NCBI GenBank assembly: GCA_045110675.1
Contig: JBGCGJ010000017.1
Span: 124,001-188,000 of the forward strand
Direction: 5' to 3'
Source: JBALVT01 sp045110675
GTDB lineage: Bacteria > Pseudomonadota > Gammaproteobacteria > Pseudomonadales > Halieaceae
DNA length: 64,000 nt
The notes beneath the pieces were generated by a model. It worked only from the letters and a program-made list of their open reading frames with translations. It was not told the DNA's origin and did no database searches. Position numbers and translations under genes: made by a program. Numbering within the stretch: position 1 is the stretch's first letter; the number at the start of each line of letters is the position of its first letter. Shown piece by piece: positions 9,325-19,230 of the stretch.

Positions 9325-10413
9325 ATGCGACCCATTCTAGTCATCTGCCTATCCATGCTTTTGCTTACAAGCTGCGGCAGTTCTGAGGAATCAGACTCTG
9401 TCGCACCCGATGATCTCCCCCAAGATACCTTCGCCAAGGTGATCGTACACGAACTGGCCCTGCAAACCTGGCAGGGCAGTATCAATACCTTTGGCGTGGT
9501 CGAGGCATTGGAGGAAGTGAATATTGCGGCGGAACTCTCCGGCACGGTGAGGGCAATTCACGTCAACGAAGGGGATCGCGTTGAAGTCGGCGAGTTGTTG
9601 CTGGAACTCGACCCACAGAAGCGACAGTTCGCAGAACAGCAAGCCAACCAGCAGGTAGAAAAAACTCGAGCGGCGCTAAAGGAAGCCCGTTTGAAGTTAA
9701 ATCGCCGGAAAAATCTGGCAGACAAAGAAACGATATCCAAGGAGGTCTTGGATAGTTCGCAGTTGGACGTGGAGGCAGCAACCGCTGCATTCCAACAGGC
9801 GGTGGCCAGCGCACAGTTGGCCACCAGGGAACTCGAAGATACAAAAATCTATAGCCCAACCTCGGGTCTAATCGACATCAAGGCCGTAGAAGCCGGAGAA
9901 CCAGTGGCCGCCGGAGCGACCCTGATTACCTTACAGGCTGTTGAAAGTCTGCGCATGCATACCTGGGTGAGCGAGGCGGATATCAGCTATGTTCGCGCCG
10001 GCGCTAAAGCGCGGGTCACCGCCTCTGGCACCCCCAATCGTTCCTATGAAGCCCGGGTAGAATGGGTGGGCGTCAACGCCGATCCGAAAACTGGCAATTT
10101 CCCCGTGAAACTTATCCTTACGGATCGCAGTGATGTACTGCGACCGGGAATGACAGCATCCGCTGTACTGGCGGGTATCAGCGTGCCAAACACGCTACTG
10201 CTGCCGGAGACTGCTTTGGTGAATCGCGACAGAAGGCGTGTGGTCTTTGTGGTCGAGGACGGAAAGAGTGAAATCCGCGAGCCTATTCTCGCCGCCGGTT
10301 TCAGCAATCGTCTGCACGTTATAGATGGACTATCCGCGGGTGATAAGGTCGTTACTGCTGGGCATGATTTCTTGCGGGACGGAAGCCGGGTTGTGATACA
10401 GGACGAGAACTAG
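9325..10413 (+). CDS. RND efflux membrane-fusion protein (lipoprotein)
   Basis: A 362-aa HlyD/AcrA-type periplasmic adaptor. From the ATG at 9325 the N-terminus is a lipoprotein signal with lipobox LLTSC (Cys17), which is why this start is preferred over ATG 9283 or TTG 9259. A biotinyl-lipoyl half (VRAIHVNEGDRVEVGELLLELD), a coiled-coil hairpin rich in Ala, Gln and Lys, and the second lipoyl half with a beta-barrel follow in order. The RND permease begins 3 bases after the stop. It links the inner-membrane pump to an outer-membrane channel, which is not encoded nearby. Confidence 0.92.
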   Translation: MRPILVICLSMLLLTSCGSSEESDSVAPDDLPQDTFAKVIVHELALQTWQGSINTFGVVEALEEVNIAAELSGTVRAIHVNEGDRVEVGELLLELDPQKRQFAEQQANQQVEKTRAALKEARLKLNRRKNLADKETISKEVLDSSQLDVEAATAAFQQAVASAQLATRELEDTKIYSPTSGLIDIKAVEAGEPVAAGATLITLQAVESLRMHTWVSEADISYVRAGAKARVTASGTPNRSYEARVEWVGVNADPKTGNFPVKLILTDRSDVLRPGMTASAVLAGISVPNTLLLPETALVNRDRRRVVFVVEDGKSEIREPILAAGFSNRLHVIDGLSAGDKVVTAGHDFLRDGSRVVIQDEN

Positions 10414-10416
10414 ACC

Positions 10417-13400
10417 ATGCAGTCCCTAATAAGTTGGTTTGTTGATCGCCCCCTGGTGGTCAATATGACAATGGTCGTGGTCTTTATCCTTGGTTTTCTG
10501 ACCATCGCTGACATGCGCTACGAATACAACCCCAAAGTCGATATGGGGATTATCAATATCACCACTATCAAAGCCGGTGCAGGACCGGAAGAGATTGAGC
10601 TTTCGATAACACTGCCCCTAGAGGAGGAACTACTTGAAGTAGAGGGGATTAAGAGAATTTACTCCAACAGTATGGAAAGCCTTTCGGTAATCACGCTTCA
10701 CCTGGATCTGGACGAAACCGAGAAGCTGGTACTGATGCGAGATATACAACAGGCGGTGGATCGCGCTGTTGTTCGCCTTCCCAACGATCTACTGGAAAAA
10801 CCATTGGTGGAGGAAATCTCGACCCTGGTGACTCCCATCATGGAAGTTCACATTACAGGGGATGTACCTGAGTCTATGCTGCGAGATGTGGCACGCAATC
10901 TCTCCGACGGACTGCGAGAAGTCGATGGTATCGCCAGTGTTGAAAAAATCGGCTATCGCCGCCCTGAAGTTCGCATTCTGCTGGAGCCGGAAAAGCTCGC
11001 CAGACTAGGTATAAGCCACGACGAGGTCATAGCGGCAATTCGCACTCGCAATATCCGCGACAGCGGAGGGTCAATTGATTCTTTTCTAACTGAGAAAAAA
11101 ATCGTCGCCGTAGGACAGTTCAAAAATCCAGAGAATGTGGCCTCCGTTGTTTTGCGTTCCGGTGCGCCAGGTAACGTGGTGTTACTGCGAGATGTCGCGA
11201 CCATCGTCAGTGATTACGAAGACTGGGATATTCAGTCCAGGGTGAATGGGCAAATGAGTATCGCACTCCAGGCTCGCAAAAAAGCCTTGGCAGATGAGGT
11301 TCATACAGCAGCAAACTTAAGAGAGTTCGTCAACAATGCCACTGTTCCGCAGGGTGTGGAGCTGGTGATGGTCGCCGACATATCGCGATTGACACTCAAT
11401 ATCCTCAACGTCTTGAGCGGCAACGCCCTGATTGGCCTGGTTTCAGTATTGTTGATGCTCTGTTACTTCCTTCAGCTACGGTTTGCCATCTGGATAGCCA
11501 TCGGAATACCTTTCGCAATCTGTCTCGCGTTTTTGCTGTTGGCCGCAATCAACATCACCATCAACGCGATGACTCTAACAGCGATTGTTCTGCTAATGGG
11601 TATTTTGGTCGACGACGCCGTAGTGGTAGGTGAAAACACCCAGAGGCTTCGCTCCTCGGGTATGGATCTTCGCCAGGCAAGTATTCTCGGTCCTGCCCAG
11701 GTTTCGCAGCCAGTTATTTTCAGTGCACTTACAACCATGCTCGCCTTTACGCCACTGATATTTTTGGGTGGTGCGAATGGCGGCTTTATGACGTCCTTCC
11801 CGGTGACGGTGATCGTGCTTTTGATGGCGTCACTTTTGGAAAGCATATGCTTTCTACCCAGCCATCTCGCGCACGTTCCACGGCGGGAAAACCCACCGGT
11901 TAGAAAAACCTTCGAAAAACTCCGAGGCGCCTATCTGAGTGCCATCTCTCGTTGGCTGCATCGCCGCTATCTGACGCTGGCCGCGTTTGTTGCGCTGTTC
12001 GCAATGGTTATGGTTTTTGGCGCAGCCACGATTCGCTTCAGTTTGTTTCCCGATATCGATATCGATACGGTGCATGTGAAGGTGGAGCTACCCGTGGGCA
12101 GCCGCTTTGAACAAACCGTCGCGGCGGTAGCCCAGCTCGAGAGCGAACTGCAAAACTACGTATCAGCCCAAGACCTGCTAGGCATAACCAGCCAGATAGG
12201 CCATCACGACACCGACTTTTATGGCGCGACCGAAGGGCGCAATCATTCCTGGGCGCTTATCGCCATCCAACTGGAGCCCCTAGGTCTGCGTTCTGACAAT
12301 ACCAATACCCACGAATTGGTGAAGGAACTACAGAGCTGGGCCGAGGCAAAAACCGGATTTCGTACGCTAACAGTGCAGGCGCAAACTGACATCCCGGTGA
12401 TCGGTCAGCCCATCGAAGTGGAAATCATCAGCAGCTCAGAAGAACGATTCGAAGTGGCCGCTCTGTTGCGCGATTACCTGGATCAAAACCCCGCCGTGAC
12501 CAACATCTGGACCAGCGCCAATCCCGGCAAAGATGTTATTGAGCTCGATGTGAACCACGCCCTGCTGGCAGCGAGAGGGCTCACCATGGAGAAATTAATA
12601 CGAGCAATGCGTATTGCTGTAGACGGACTTCTCGTTGACGAGATACAAACCCTCGACGAACGTGTCCGATACCGTTTGCAATTCCCCTTATCGGTCGCAG
12701 GAAAGCTGAAGACTCTGGAAGGCCTGGCGATTGTGAACGATAGTGGCAACGCTATCTATCTCAATTCACTGGCGAAATTTTCTATTCGCCCAGGCGAAGC
12801 CGATATCAAACACTATCTCGGAATGCGCACTGTCACGGTATTCGGCAAAATCGATTCTGAACAAACCAGCATCGATCAAGTGAATGCCGACATTGCCAAG
12901 TGGATTGACGAGCAACAGTGGAGCAAGAAATATCCGCAGCTACGGATTCATCAGGGTGGAGAACTTGTCCAGCAAGCCGAAGCAATCGGTGACCTCGGCA
13001 CAGCGGGCATTATCTGCCTTCTTTCCATTCTGGCATCTCTGATCATTCTGTTTAACTCCCTGTCCCAGCCGCTTCTTATACTGCTGTGTATACCCTTTGG
13101 AATGATCGGTGTGGTGTTGTGCTACGCCCTGCAAAATCTGTCTATGGGAATGATGGCTTTTACCGGCGTCATCGGCCTTGTGGGCGTGTTGGTGAACGAT
13201 TCTTTGGTTATGGTTCACACGCTCAATGAAAAACGGCGGGAGCTGAATTCCCCTATGACCGTCGAAGACGTAGCCGAAGTGGCTCACCGTAGATTCCGAC
13301 CTATTTTCATAACCTCAATCACCACTGCGGTTGGCTTGTTCCCTACGGCCTACGGCATCTTGGGCGAGAACAGCTACATCACTCCCATGGTAATGAGCAT

Positions 13401-13512
13401 GGCCTGGGGTGTATTGTTTGGCACTCTGGTGTCTCTGGTATTGTTGCCCGTGTTGTATATGGTTGAGCAGGACATCAAAGCCTTGCGACTATTCCGTCGC
13501 AGCGCCATTTAG
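10417..13512 (+). CDS. RND efflux permease
   Basis: A 1031-aa inner-membrane proton-driven pump of normal family length. It has an N-terminal membrane helix, two large periplasmic porter regions (about residues 35-330 and 555-850) and two six-helix bundles. The proton-relay motif GILVDDAVVVGEN lies in TM4, and a matching VGVLVNDSLVMV segment is in the second half. It is paired with the lipoprotein adaptor immediately upstream. The export substrate is not predictable. Its last bases overlap the convergent antiporter gene by 4 bp. Confidence 0.95.
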   Translation: MQSLISWFVDRPLVVNMTMVVVFILGFLTIADMRYEYNPKVDMGIINITTIKAGAGPEEIELSITLPLEEELLEVEGIKRIYSNSMESLSVITLHLDLDETEKLVLMRDIQQAVDRAVVRLPNDLLEKPLVEEISTLVTPIMEVHITGDVPESMLRDVARNLSDGLREVDGIASVEKIGYRRPEVRILLEPEKLARLGISHDEVIAAIRTRNIRDSGGSIDSFLTEKKIVAVGQFKNPENVASVVLRSGAPGNVVLLRDVATIVSDYEDWDIQSRVNGQMSIALQARKKALADEVHTAANLREFVNNATVPQGVELVMVADISRLTLNILNVLSGNALIGLVSVLLMLCYFLQLRFAIWIAIGIPFAICLAFLLLAAINITINAMTLTAIVLLMGILVDDAVVVGENTQRLRSSGMDLRQASILGPAQVSQPVIFSALTTMLAFTPLIFLGGANGGFMTSFPVTVIVLLMASLLESICFLPSHLAHVPRRENPPVRKTFEKLRGAYLSAISRWLHRRYLTLAAFVALFAMVMVFGAATIRFSLFPDIDIDTVHVKVELPVGSRFEQTVAAVAQLESELQNYVSAQDLLGITSQIGHHDTDFYGATEGRNHSWALIAIQLEPLGLRSDNTNTHELVKELQSWAEAKTGFRTLTVQAQTDIPVIGQPIEVEIISSSEERFEVAALLRDYLDQNPAVTNIWTSANPGKDVIELDVNHALLAARGLTMEKLIRAMRIAVDGLLVDEIQTLDERVRYRLQFPLSVAGKLKTLEGLAIVNDSGNAIYLNSLAKFSIRPGEADIKHYLGMRTVTVFGKIDSEQTSIDQVNADIAKWIDEQQWSKKYPQLRIHQGGELVQQAEAIGDLGTAGIICLLSILASLIILFNSLSQPLLILLCIPFGMIGVVLCYALQNLSMGMMAFTGVIGLVGVLVNDSLVMVHTLNEKRRELNSPMTVEDVAEVAHRRFRPIFITSITTAVGLFPTAYGILGENSYITPMVMSMAWGVLFGTLVSLVLLPVLYMVEQDIKALRLFRRSAI

Positions 13513-15269
13513 TCTTGACTGAAAAGGCGCTCTAACTCTTCTTTACCGGCGTGTGAAAGCGCCAGTAACTTGTCAACATCATCTTTGTGCTGCGCCGCTT
13601 CCTCAACCATTTCTTCATCGTGCCGTCTAAATATCTTCATGCGCTCCAAGGCTTGTCCCTCGGTATACCCCAGATGCATAAGCGACATAGACGCGGCCTC
13701 GAGACTACTGCCAAAAGTTTCTCGCAATACATCATCGACACCCAGCGCAATCAGCTGATAGGAATGCATGCGATTGTGCGCTCGGGCAATGATCTTTAGC
13801 TTGGGGCAACTTTCCTTCGCCATCGTAGCAATTGCCAAAGCTTCATCGGGGTCATCCACGGCCAGTACTAGCAGGCGCGCGTGTTCGATACCGGCACTTT
13901 GCAATAAGTCCATGCGGGTGGCATCGCCAAAGAAGATACGATTGCCAAACCGCTTAACAAATTCTATATGGCTCGCATCTTTATCCAGTGCGGTAAACGG
14001 GACGCCGCTGGCGGTAAGCAAGCGGCCAACGATTTGACCAAAACGGCCAAAACCCGCGATGATAACTTCCGGTTCCGCTTCATCGCGTTCGGTATCGTAA
14101 TCTCTCTCACTTTCCTCAGGATTTGGCCAGAACCTCTGCTGCAGCGAAACCAAAGGAGAGGTAAGCGCCATGGAAAGCCCCACAACCAGAACAACCTGCT
14201 CGGCCAACCCCGGTTCCAACATACCTAGAGTACCGGCCAGAGCAACCACCACAAACGCAAACTCCCCGCCTTGACTCAACATTAGGCCCAACTGAACACT
14301 TTGCTTCGCGCTCGTTTTCTGCAATCGCAGTATTACAGTGATTACCAAGGTCTTGGCTGCCATAAGCAACAAGGCGAAACCCACCAGCAACAGAGGTTTT
14401 TCCAACAGGAGTTGAAGATTCATTGTCATGCCAACGGCGATAAAAAATAGGCCTAGCAACAAACCTTTGAAGGGCTCGATATCCGTTTCCAGTTGGTGGC
14501 GAAAACTGGAATTGGCCAGAACAATGCCGGCGACAAACGCTCCCAACCCCATGGATAGCCCAACGGCTTGCATCAGCAATGCCACACTCAGCACGATCAG
14601 CAGTGCGGCCGCTGTCATGGTTTCGCGACTGCCCGCAGTGGCAATGATCTTCAAAAATGGGTTCATCAAAAAACGGCCGGCAACCAGCACAGCAATCACC
14701 GCGAGGGCGCCAAGCCACCAGGGTATGGTTTCCGCACTACTGCCATCGGCAACCGGTGCTAAAAACTCAACCAGTAGCAACACAGGAATAACCGCGAGAT
14801 CCTGTAGTAACAAAATGGCAAAACCTTTTCGCCCCAGGGGAGACGCCAATACTTTTTGCTCCGCCATAAGTTGTATCGCGAAGGCGGTGGAAGAAAGTCC
14901 AAGTGTTAAACCGAGAATAATCGCCGTTGCAGTGGGTACGGACAAAAGCAGAAGCACCAGAGAAATCAGCAGCGCGCTAAACAGTAGCTGACTACCTCCG
15001 GTAAGGCCTATTTGTCCACGCATTCTCCAAAGCTTGTCAGGCGCCAATTCGAGGCCGATCAGAAACAGCAGCATTATCACGCCAAGCTCAGCAAAGTGCA
15101 GTACATGCAGTGGATCGGAGACGGCACCAATACCCGAGGGCCCGAGAACCACACCCGCCGCCAGATAACCCAATATTGCGCCAAGACCCAATTTGCGAAA
15201 CAGGGGCACTGCGATCACCCCCGCAGCCAAATAAAACAGCGCATTTTGCATCAGGTGACTCTCTTCCAT
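13509..15269 (-). CDS. CPA2-family K+/H+ or cation:proton antiporter (Kef/YbaL type)
   Basis: A 586-aa membrane protein with about 12 hydrophobic helices in residues 1-385, typical of the Na+/H+ exchanger domain, followed by a cytosolic TrkA-N Rossmann domain (VIIAGFGRFGQIVGRLL, about 398-520) that binds nucleotide and gates transport. The ATG at 15269 has AAGG upstream; an internal Met7 is the alternative start. It stands alone, convergent with the RND operon and divergent from the sirtuin gene. Family members exchange K+ or Na+ for H+ and are often gated by redox or glutathione adducts; that detail is not visible here. Confidence 0.92.
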   Translation of the reverse strand: MEESHLMQNALFYLAAGVIAVPLFRKLGLGAILGYLAAGVVLGPSGIGAVSDPLHVLHFAELGVIMLLFLIGLELAPDKLWRMRGQIGLTGGSQLLFSALLISLVLLLLSVPTATAIILGLTLGLSSTAFAIQLMAEQKVLASPLGRKGFAILLLQDLAVIPVLLLVEFLAPVADGSSAETIPWWLGALAVIAVLVAGRFLMNPFLKIIATAGSRETMTAAALLIVLSVALLMQAVGLSMGLGAFVAGIVLANSSFRHQLETDIEPFKGLLLGLFFIAVGMTMNLQLLLEKPLLLVGFALLLMAAKTLVITVILRLQKTSAKQSVQLGLMLSQGGEFAFVVVALAGTLGMLEPGLAEQVVLVVGLSMALTSPLVSLQQRFWPNPEESERDYDTERDEAEPEVIIAGFGRFGQIVGRLLTASGVPFTALDKDASHIEFVKRFGNRIFFGDATRMDLLQSAGIEHARLLVLAVDDPDEALAIATMAKESCPKLKIIARAHNRMHSYQLIALGVDDVLRETFGSSLEAASMSLMHLGYTEGQALERMKIFRRHDEEMVEEAAQHKDDVDKLLALSHAGKEELERLFSQD

Positions 15270-15406
15270 CTTGTTACCTTTAGGTCTGAAGAAGTGTTGT
15301 TAAAAACTTGCGGATTGTGAACCCGCCCGGTGATACTACAGATCTATACTATCCCCTCGCGCAATACTTGCACACTATCGAAGTACCGCGCGCGTATTGA
15401 GCAAAG

Positions 15407-16219
15407 ATGACACATCTGGACACTTTTCGAACGTTTATCCGAGAACATCCCCGCGTCGTGGTTCTGACCGGCGCGGGAATTAGTGCAGCAGCCGGGATCC
15501 CCACCTATCGGGATTCCAGTGGTGTTTGGCGTCACAGTGAACCCGTACAGCACAGTGAATTTCTCAATGACCCTCGTAGACGCCAGCGCTATTGGTTGCG
15601 CTCAATGAATGGCTGGCCCACCGTCAGAGACTCGCAGCCAACGCCGGCGCACTCAGCCTTGGCCGCGCTGGAACAAAGCGGCAATATAGAGTTAATTATT
15701 ACTCAGAACGTAGACCGACTTCATCAACGGGCTGGTGCGAAAAACGTCATCGATCTTCATGGTCGTCTCGACCGGGTGATATGCCTGGATTGCGAGCGCT
15801 ATCAGACTCGCGACGCAATTCAGCAGCAGATGAATCTGAACAATGCCGTTCCCGTAGAAGAGATATCCAAACGACCGGATGGAGACGCTGAACTGGATAC
15901 CGATCTGGAACAAGCGTTTACGATTCCACATTGCCCACAATGCGGGGGAACTCTTATGCCGGACGTCGTATTTTTTGGCGGCACGGTCCCGAAGCTTCGT
16001 GTTGAAGCATGCATGGACGCCATTGAACGAGCAGATGCGCTACTTACCATCGGCAGCTCCTTGCAGGTTTACTCAGGCTTTCGCTTCTGCCGCAAGGCGG
16101 TGGAACTGGGCAAGCCGCTGGCAATCATCAATCCTGGAAAAACCCGGGCGGATGACATTGCCAATTTAAAAATTCATGGCGATTGTCAGGAGCTGTTAAA
16201 TAGTTTCAATAGCGTTTGA
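15407..16219 (+). CDS. cobB: SIR2-family NAD-dependent protein deacylase
   Basis: A 270-aa sirtuin. The NAD-binding motif TGAGISAAAGIPTYRD (21-35), the TQNVDRLH motif (99-106), catalytic His118 in DLHG, and the zinc ligands Cys126-x2-Cys129 and Cys176-x2-Cys179 are all present, so it should be active in removing acyl groups from lysines with NAD+. There is a long insert between the two zinc pairs. It sits alone between two divergent or convergent transcription units. The symbol follows the usual bacterial sirtuin name and does not imply orthology to the E. coli gene. Confidence 0.92.
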   Translation: MTHLDTFRTFIREHPRVVVLTGAGISAAAGIPTYRDSSGVWRHSEPVQHSEFLNDPRRRQRYWLRSMNGWPTVRDSQPTPAHSALAALEQSGNIELIITQNVDRLHQRAGAKNVIDLHGRLDRVICLDCERYQTRDAIQQQMNLNNAVPVEEISKRPDGDAELDTDLEQAFTIPHCPQCGGTLMPDVVFFGGTVPKLRVEACMDAIERADALLTIGSSLQVYSGFRFCRKAVELGKPLAIINPGKTRADDIANLKIHGDCQELLNSFNSV

Positions 16220-16233
16220 GATTTTTACCCCAG

Positions 16234-17739
16234 TTACCGAATTGACTCCTCCGGTAACTCGCCCTTGATCCCCATATCAATAGGCATGATATCCGGTTCG
16301 GCGCCGCTGTCGCGAAGCAGCGCCGCCAAGGCAAGACGCATTTGTGAGAGTTTATCCGCACTGGCAGAATCAGCTGCCAGGTTGTGCAACTCCCCCGGAT
16401 CTAGCGCCATATTGTAGAGCTCTTCCATATGACGCAGAGGACCGCCATCTCCGTGGGGGTAAGCCACATACTTCCAGTCGCCCTGACGAATACCTCTTAC
16501 ATTGGGTGTGTAGGGAAACTGAGTCTCGTAGTTGTATTCATAGAGCCAGGCGTCACGCCACTCAATCGATTCCCCCGCGGCGAGTTTCGCCCAGGATCGC
16601 CCCTGGATGTTTTTCATCTTTCCACTACCGGTCATTTCCATCACCGAGGGCGCCACATCAAGACTCAGTACGTGCTCGTTAACAACCGTGCCAGGGGAAA
16701 CGAGCTTCGGATATCTAACCACCAAGGGAACGCGTACGCTGGCCTCATGCATGGTGCGCTTATCAATCATGCCGTGCTCACCGAACAAGAAGCCGTTGTC
16801 GGAAGCGAAAATGAAAATGGTGTTGTCCAAGTCTCCACTGCGTTCCAGCGCGGCGTACAACCGACCAATGCTGTCATCAACTGAATTGATCGTTGCGACA
16901 TAACTGCGCACAAAGCGTTCAAAATCCGCTACAGCCTCGGGCCGGGTATCGGGATAGTTTTCACGAAACCCGTAGAGCGGTCCATAGATTCCGTGCCAGG
17001 TAGGTAAGCGCTCTTTTATCCACGCAGGCTTATCTTCCAATTCGAAACCACTGGCGGGGTAGGGATAGGGAACATCATCGTACAAGGTTGCATAGCGAGG
17101 CTCTGGAACAAAGGGTCCATGAGGTGCTTTGTGGCCCACCACCATAGCAAATGGTTTACCTTTCTCTCGCTGCGCTAGCCAATCCAGCGCCATATCGGTG
17201 ACACGATCCGTGTAGTAACCGGCCACTGTCTTGCGTTCACCATTCACATTGAATGTTGTGTCGTAGTATTTTCCCTGGCCCTTGTGCGTAACCCAGTAGT
17301 CAAAGCCTGGGCGTCGACTGTCATCGCCCTCTCCCATGTGCCATTTGCCGATATACGCCGTGCTATAGCCCGCTTGTTGTAGCAACAGAGGAAAGCTCTG
17401 CAATTCATGTGGGTAGTCTGTGAAATTGTCGCGCACACCATGGGTATGTGTGTAGGTGGCGGATAGAAACGAAGCGCGACTCGGCGAGCACAAGGAGGTC
17501 GTGGCAAACATATTGGTAAACTGCGCGCCCTCCGCAGCCAGCCTATCAATATTCGGCGTCTGAATTCCCAGCAGCGAGTCGCCGTGATATCCCACCGCGT
17601 CTGCACGCTGATCATCGGTCAACACGAATACAACGTTGGGAGGGGCTGTCGAACTTGCCGCAGCGGCAAAGACCGCACCTGCCATACAAGCACTGCCTAT
17701 AGCCACAGCGAACTTCAGCGCGGTTGCAAATTTCACCAT
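16234..17739 (-). CDS. Sulfatase (formylglycine type), exported
   Basis: A 501-aa alkaline-phosphatase-superfamily sulfatase with an N-terminal signal peptide (residues 1-27). The metal ligands are in LTDDQR (Asp42, Asp43), and the maturation motif Cys84-S-P-S-Arg88 carries the cysteine converted to formylglycine by an FGE or anSME enzyme, neither of which is encoded here. It hydrolyses sulfate esters in the periplasm. It lies 18 bp downstream of a second sulfatase on the same strand, forming a pair. Substrate unknown; sulfated algal polysaccharides are a reasonable guess for a marine organism. Confidence 0.93.
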   Translation of the reverse strand: MVKFATALKFAVAIGSACMAGAVFAAAASSTAPPNVVFVLTDDQRADAVGYHGDSLLGIQTPNIDRLAAEGAQFTNMFATTSLCSPSRASFLSATYTHTHGVRDNFTDYPHELQSFPLLLQQAGYSTAYIGKWHMGEGDDSRRPGFDYWVTHKGQGKYYDTTFNVNGERKTVAGYYTDRVTDMALDWLAQREKGKPFAMVVGHKAPHGPFVPEPRYATLYDDVPYPYPASGFELEDKPAWIKERLPTWHGIYGPLYGFRENYPDTRPEAVADFERFVRSYVATINSVDDSIGRLYAALERSGDLDNTIFIFASDNGFLFGEHGMIDKRTMHEASVRVPLVVRYPKLVSPGTVVNEHVLSLDVAPSVMEMTGSGKMKNIQGRSWAKLAAGESIEWRDAWLYEYNYETQFPYTPNVRGIRQGDWKYVAYPHGDGGPLRHMEELYNMALDPGELHNLAADSASADKLSQMRLALAALLRDSGAEPDIMPIDMGIKGELPEESIR

Positions 17740-17757
17740 CCCAACACATTCTCCATT

Positions 17758-19176
17758 TTACTTCTTCCGCAAAGCCAGCCGCCAAAACAGACCAACTAAC
17801 AGGCACAGCGCTACCAGAAAGGCAGCGATATAAAGATAGAATTGCAAAGGTATCCAGCGCCTGGGACTGCTTAACTCTCCAGGCATTGCCTCAATGCGTG
17901 AACGCAATGACAAGTATGACGCCTGTGCTGGTCCGGCCAAATGACTGACATCCAAAGGCCGATCTTCCAGCGGATCTGCCAACATATCGTAAAATCTTCC
18001 GCCCTCGTAAAGCTTGTACTGCCTGTTAAACGCGTAGCGATCAGAACTTCCGGAGGGCCAACGCGGTTCGTAATGGATAAACAACGACTCGCGATCCAGC
18101 TCGCTTTGGCCGCTCAGGACCGAAACTAGACTCTCACCATCGCCAGGATAATCATCGGGCAGCCTCGCAACTGCAATTTCCGCCAAGGTGGGAACTATAT
18201 CATTGAGATTTACCAAAGAATCGCTGACCGACCCGCCCGCTACCCCGGCACCCCACGCAATAAAAGGCACCCTGGTACCCGCATCGATTGTGAGCGCTTT
18301 CGCGCCGCGAACTACAACGCCATTTTGCATACTGTGAATGTCACGGTCGGTACCATTATCACCAATAAATAGAATGAGTGTGTCTTTCCCGATTCCCATT
18401 TGCTCTACCTTGGAACGCACATTGCCAATCATCTTGTCCATATACGCCATCATGGCCGCAAATTTTTGATTATCGGAAGCCTTTTCATCACGCATATCGG
18501 GAGTCGTCACCCAGGGGTCATGGGCCAACACCATGGGATAGTAAATGAAGAATGGCTCGTGGGCGTGGGCTTCGATGTAGTCCAGCACATAGCGGTTAAA
18601 AAGCTGCGGACCGTATTCGCTGGCATCGTATTGTTTGAGATCGCCATTGGTGTTGAGTAAAGGCCCCCAATAGCGTGAGCTTTTTTGCGCGCTGGTCAAC
18701 TGCCACAAACGGAACTCCTCAAATCCTGCCTCGATAGGCATAGCGCCATGCAAATCTTCAAAGGGGTTACTGTAGAGCTGCCATTTGCCGACAACCATTG
18801 TGCGATATCCAGCCTCGCTTAAGATATTGCCAACGGTTGTTTGGCTTGGATCGAGATAGGCAAAATGACTGTAGTTTCGGAAGTTATATTGTCCAGTCAT
18901 AATTTTCACACGAGATGGCGTGCAAAGCGGCTGGGCATGTCCATAGGTGAAACGAATTCCATCGTTCGCCAACTGGTCCAAATTAGGTGTTTGGTATGAC
19001 TGCCCACCGTAAACACCGACGGTCTCAGCGCCGACGTCATCTGCCAGAATAAGAATAATATTTGGAGGGCGTTCCGCGGCAAGCGGATGTGCAGCAATAC
19101 CCAGAGCAAGAAACGCTAACCGAACAATACTTCTGAGAGTGTTAGACATACTCCAGCAATGTTCGAAGCTACTCAT
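17758..19176 (-). CDS. Sulfatase with C-terminal membrane anchor
   Basis: A 472-aa sulfatase with Asp46-Asp47 metal ligands and the formylglycine motif Cys85-T-P-S-Arg89. The start at 19176 has a strong GGAGG close upstream; Met10 is an alternative that gives a cleaner signal peptide. The last 30 residues are a hydrophobic helix followed by RLALRKK, so the enzyme is probably tethered in the inner membrane facing the periplasm, unlike its neighbour. It is the first gene of the sulfatase pair. Substrate unknown. Confidence 0.92.
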   Translation of the reverse strand: MSSFEHCWSMSNTLRSIVRLAFLALGIAAHPLAAERPPNIILILADDVGAETVGVYGGQSYQTPNLDQLANDGIRFTYGHAQPLCTPSRVKIMTGQYNFRNYSHFAYLDPSQTTVGNILSEAGYRTMVVGKWQLYSNPFEDLHGAMPIEAGFEEFRLWQLTSAQKSSRYWGPLLNTNGDLKQYDASEYGPQLFNRYVLDYIEAHAHEPFFIYYPMVLAHDPWVTTPDMRDEKASDNQKFAAMMAYMDKMIGNVRSKVEQMGIGKDTLILFIGDNGTDRDIHSMQNGVVVRGAKALTIDAGTRVPFIAWGAGVAGGSVSDSLVNLNDIVPTLAEIAVARLPDDYPGDGESLVSVLSGQSELDRESLFIHYEPRWPSGSSDRYAFNRQYKLYEGGRFYDMLADPLEDRPLDVSHLAGPAQASYLSLRSRIEAMPGELSSPRRWIPLQFYLYIAAFLVALCLLVGLFWRLALRKK

Positions 19177-19230
19177 CTGACCTCCAAAAGCTCATTGAAA
19201 CGCTGCATGACCAGTCTATCCGGTGGCCCG

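Noticed and set aside
13837..14718. Long minus- and plus-strand ORFs within the antiporter gene
   Set aside because: They overlap a full-length CPA2 antiporter with a TrkA-N domain and show no domain of their own.
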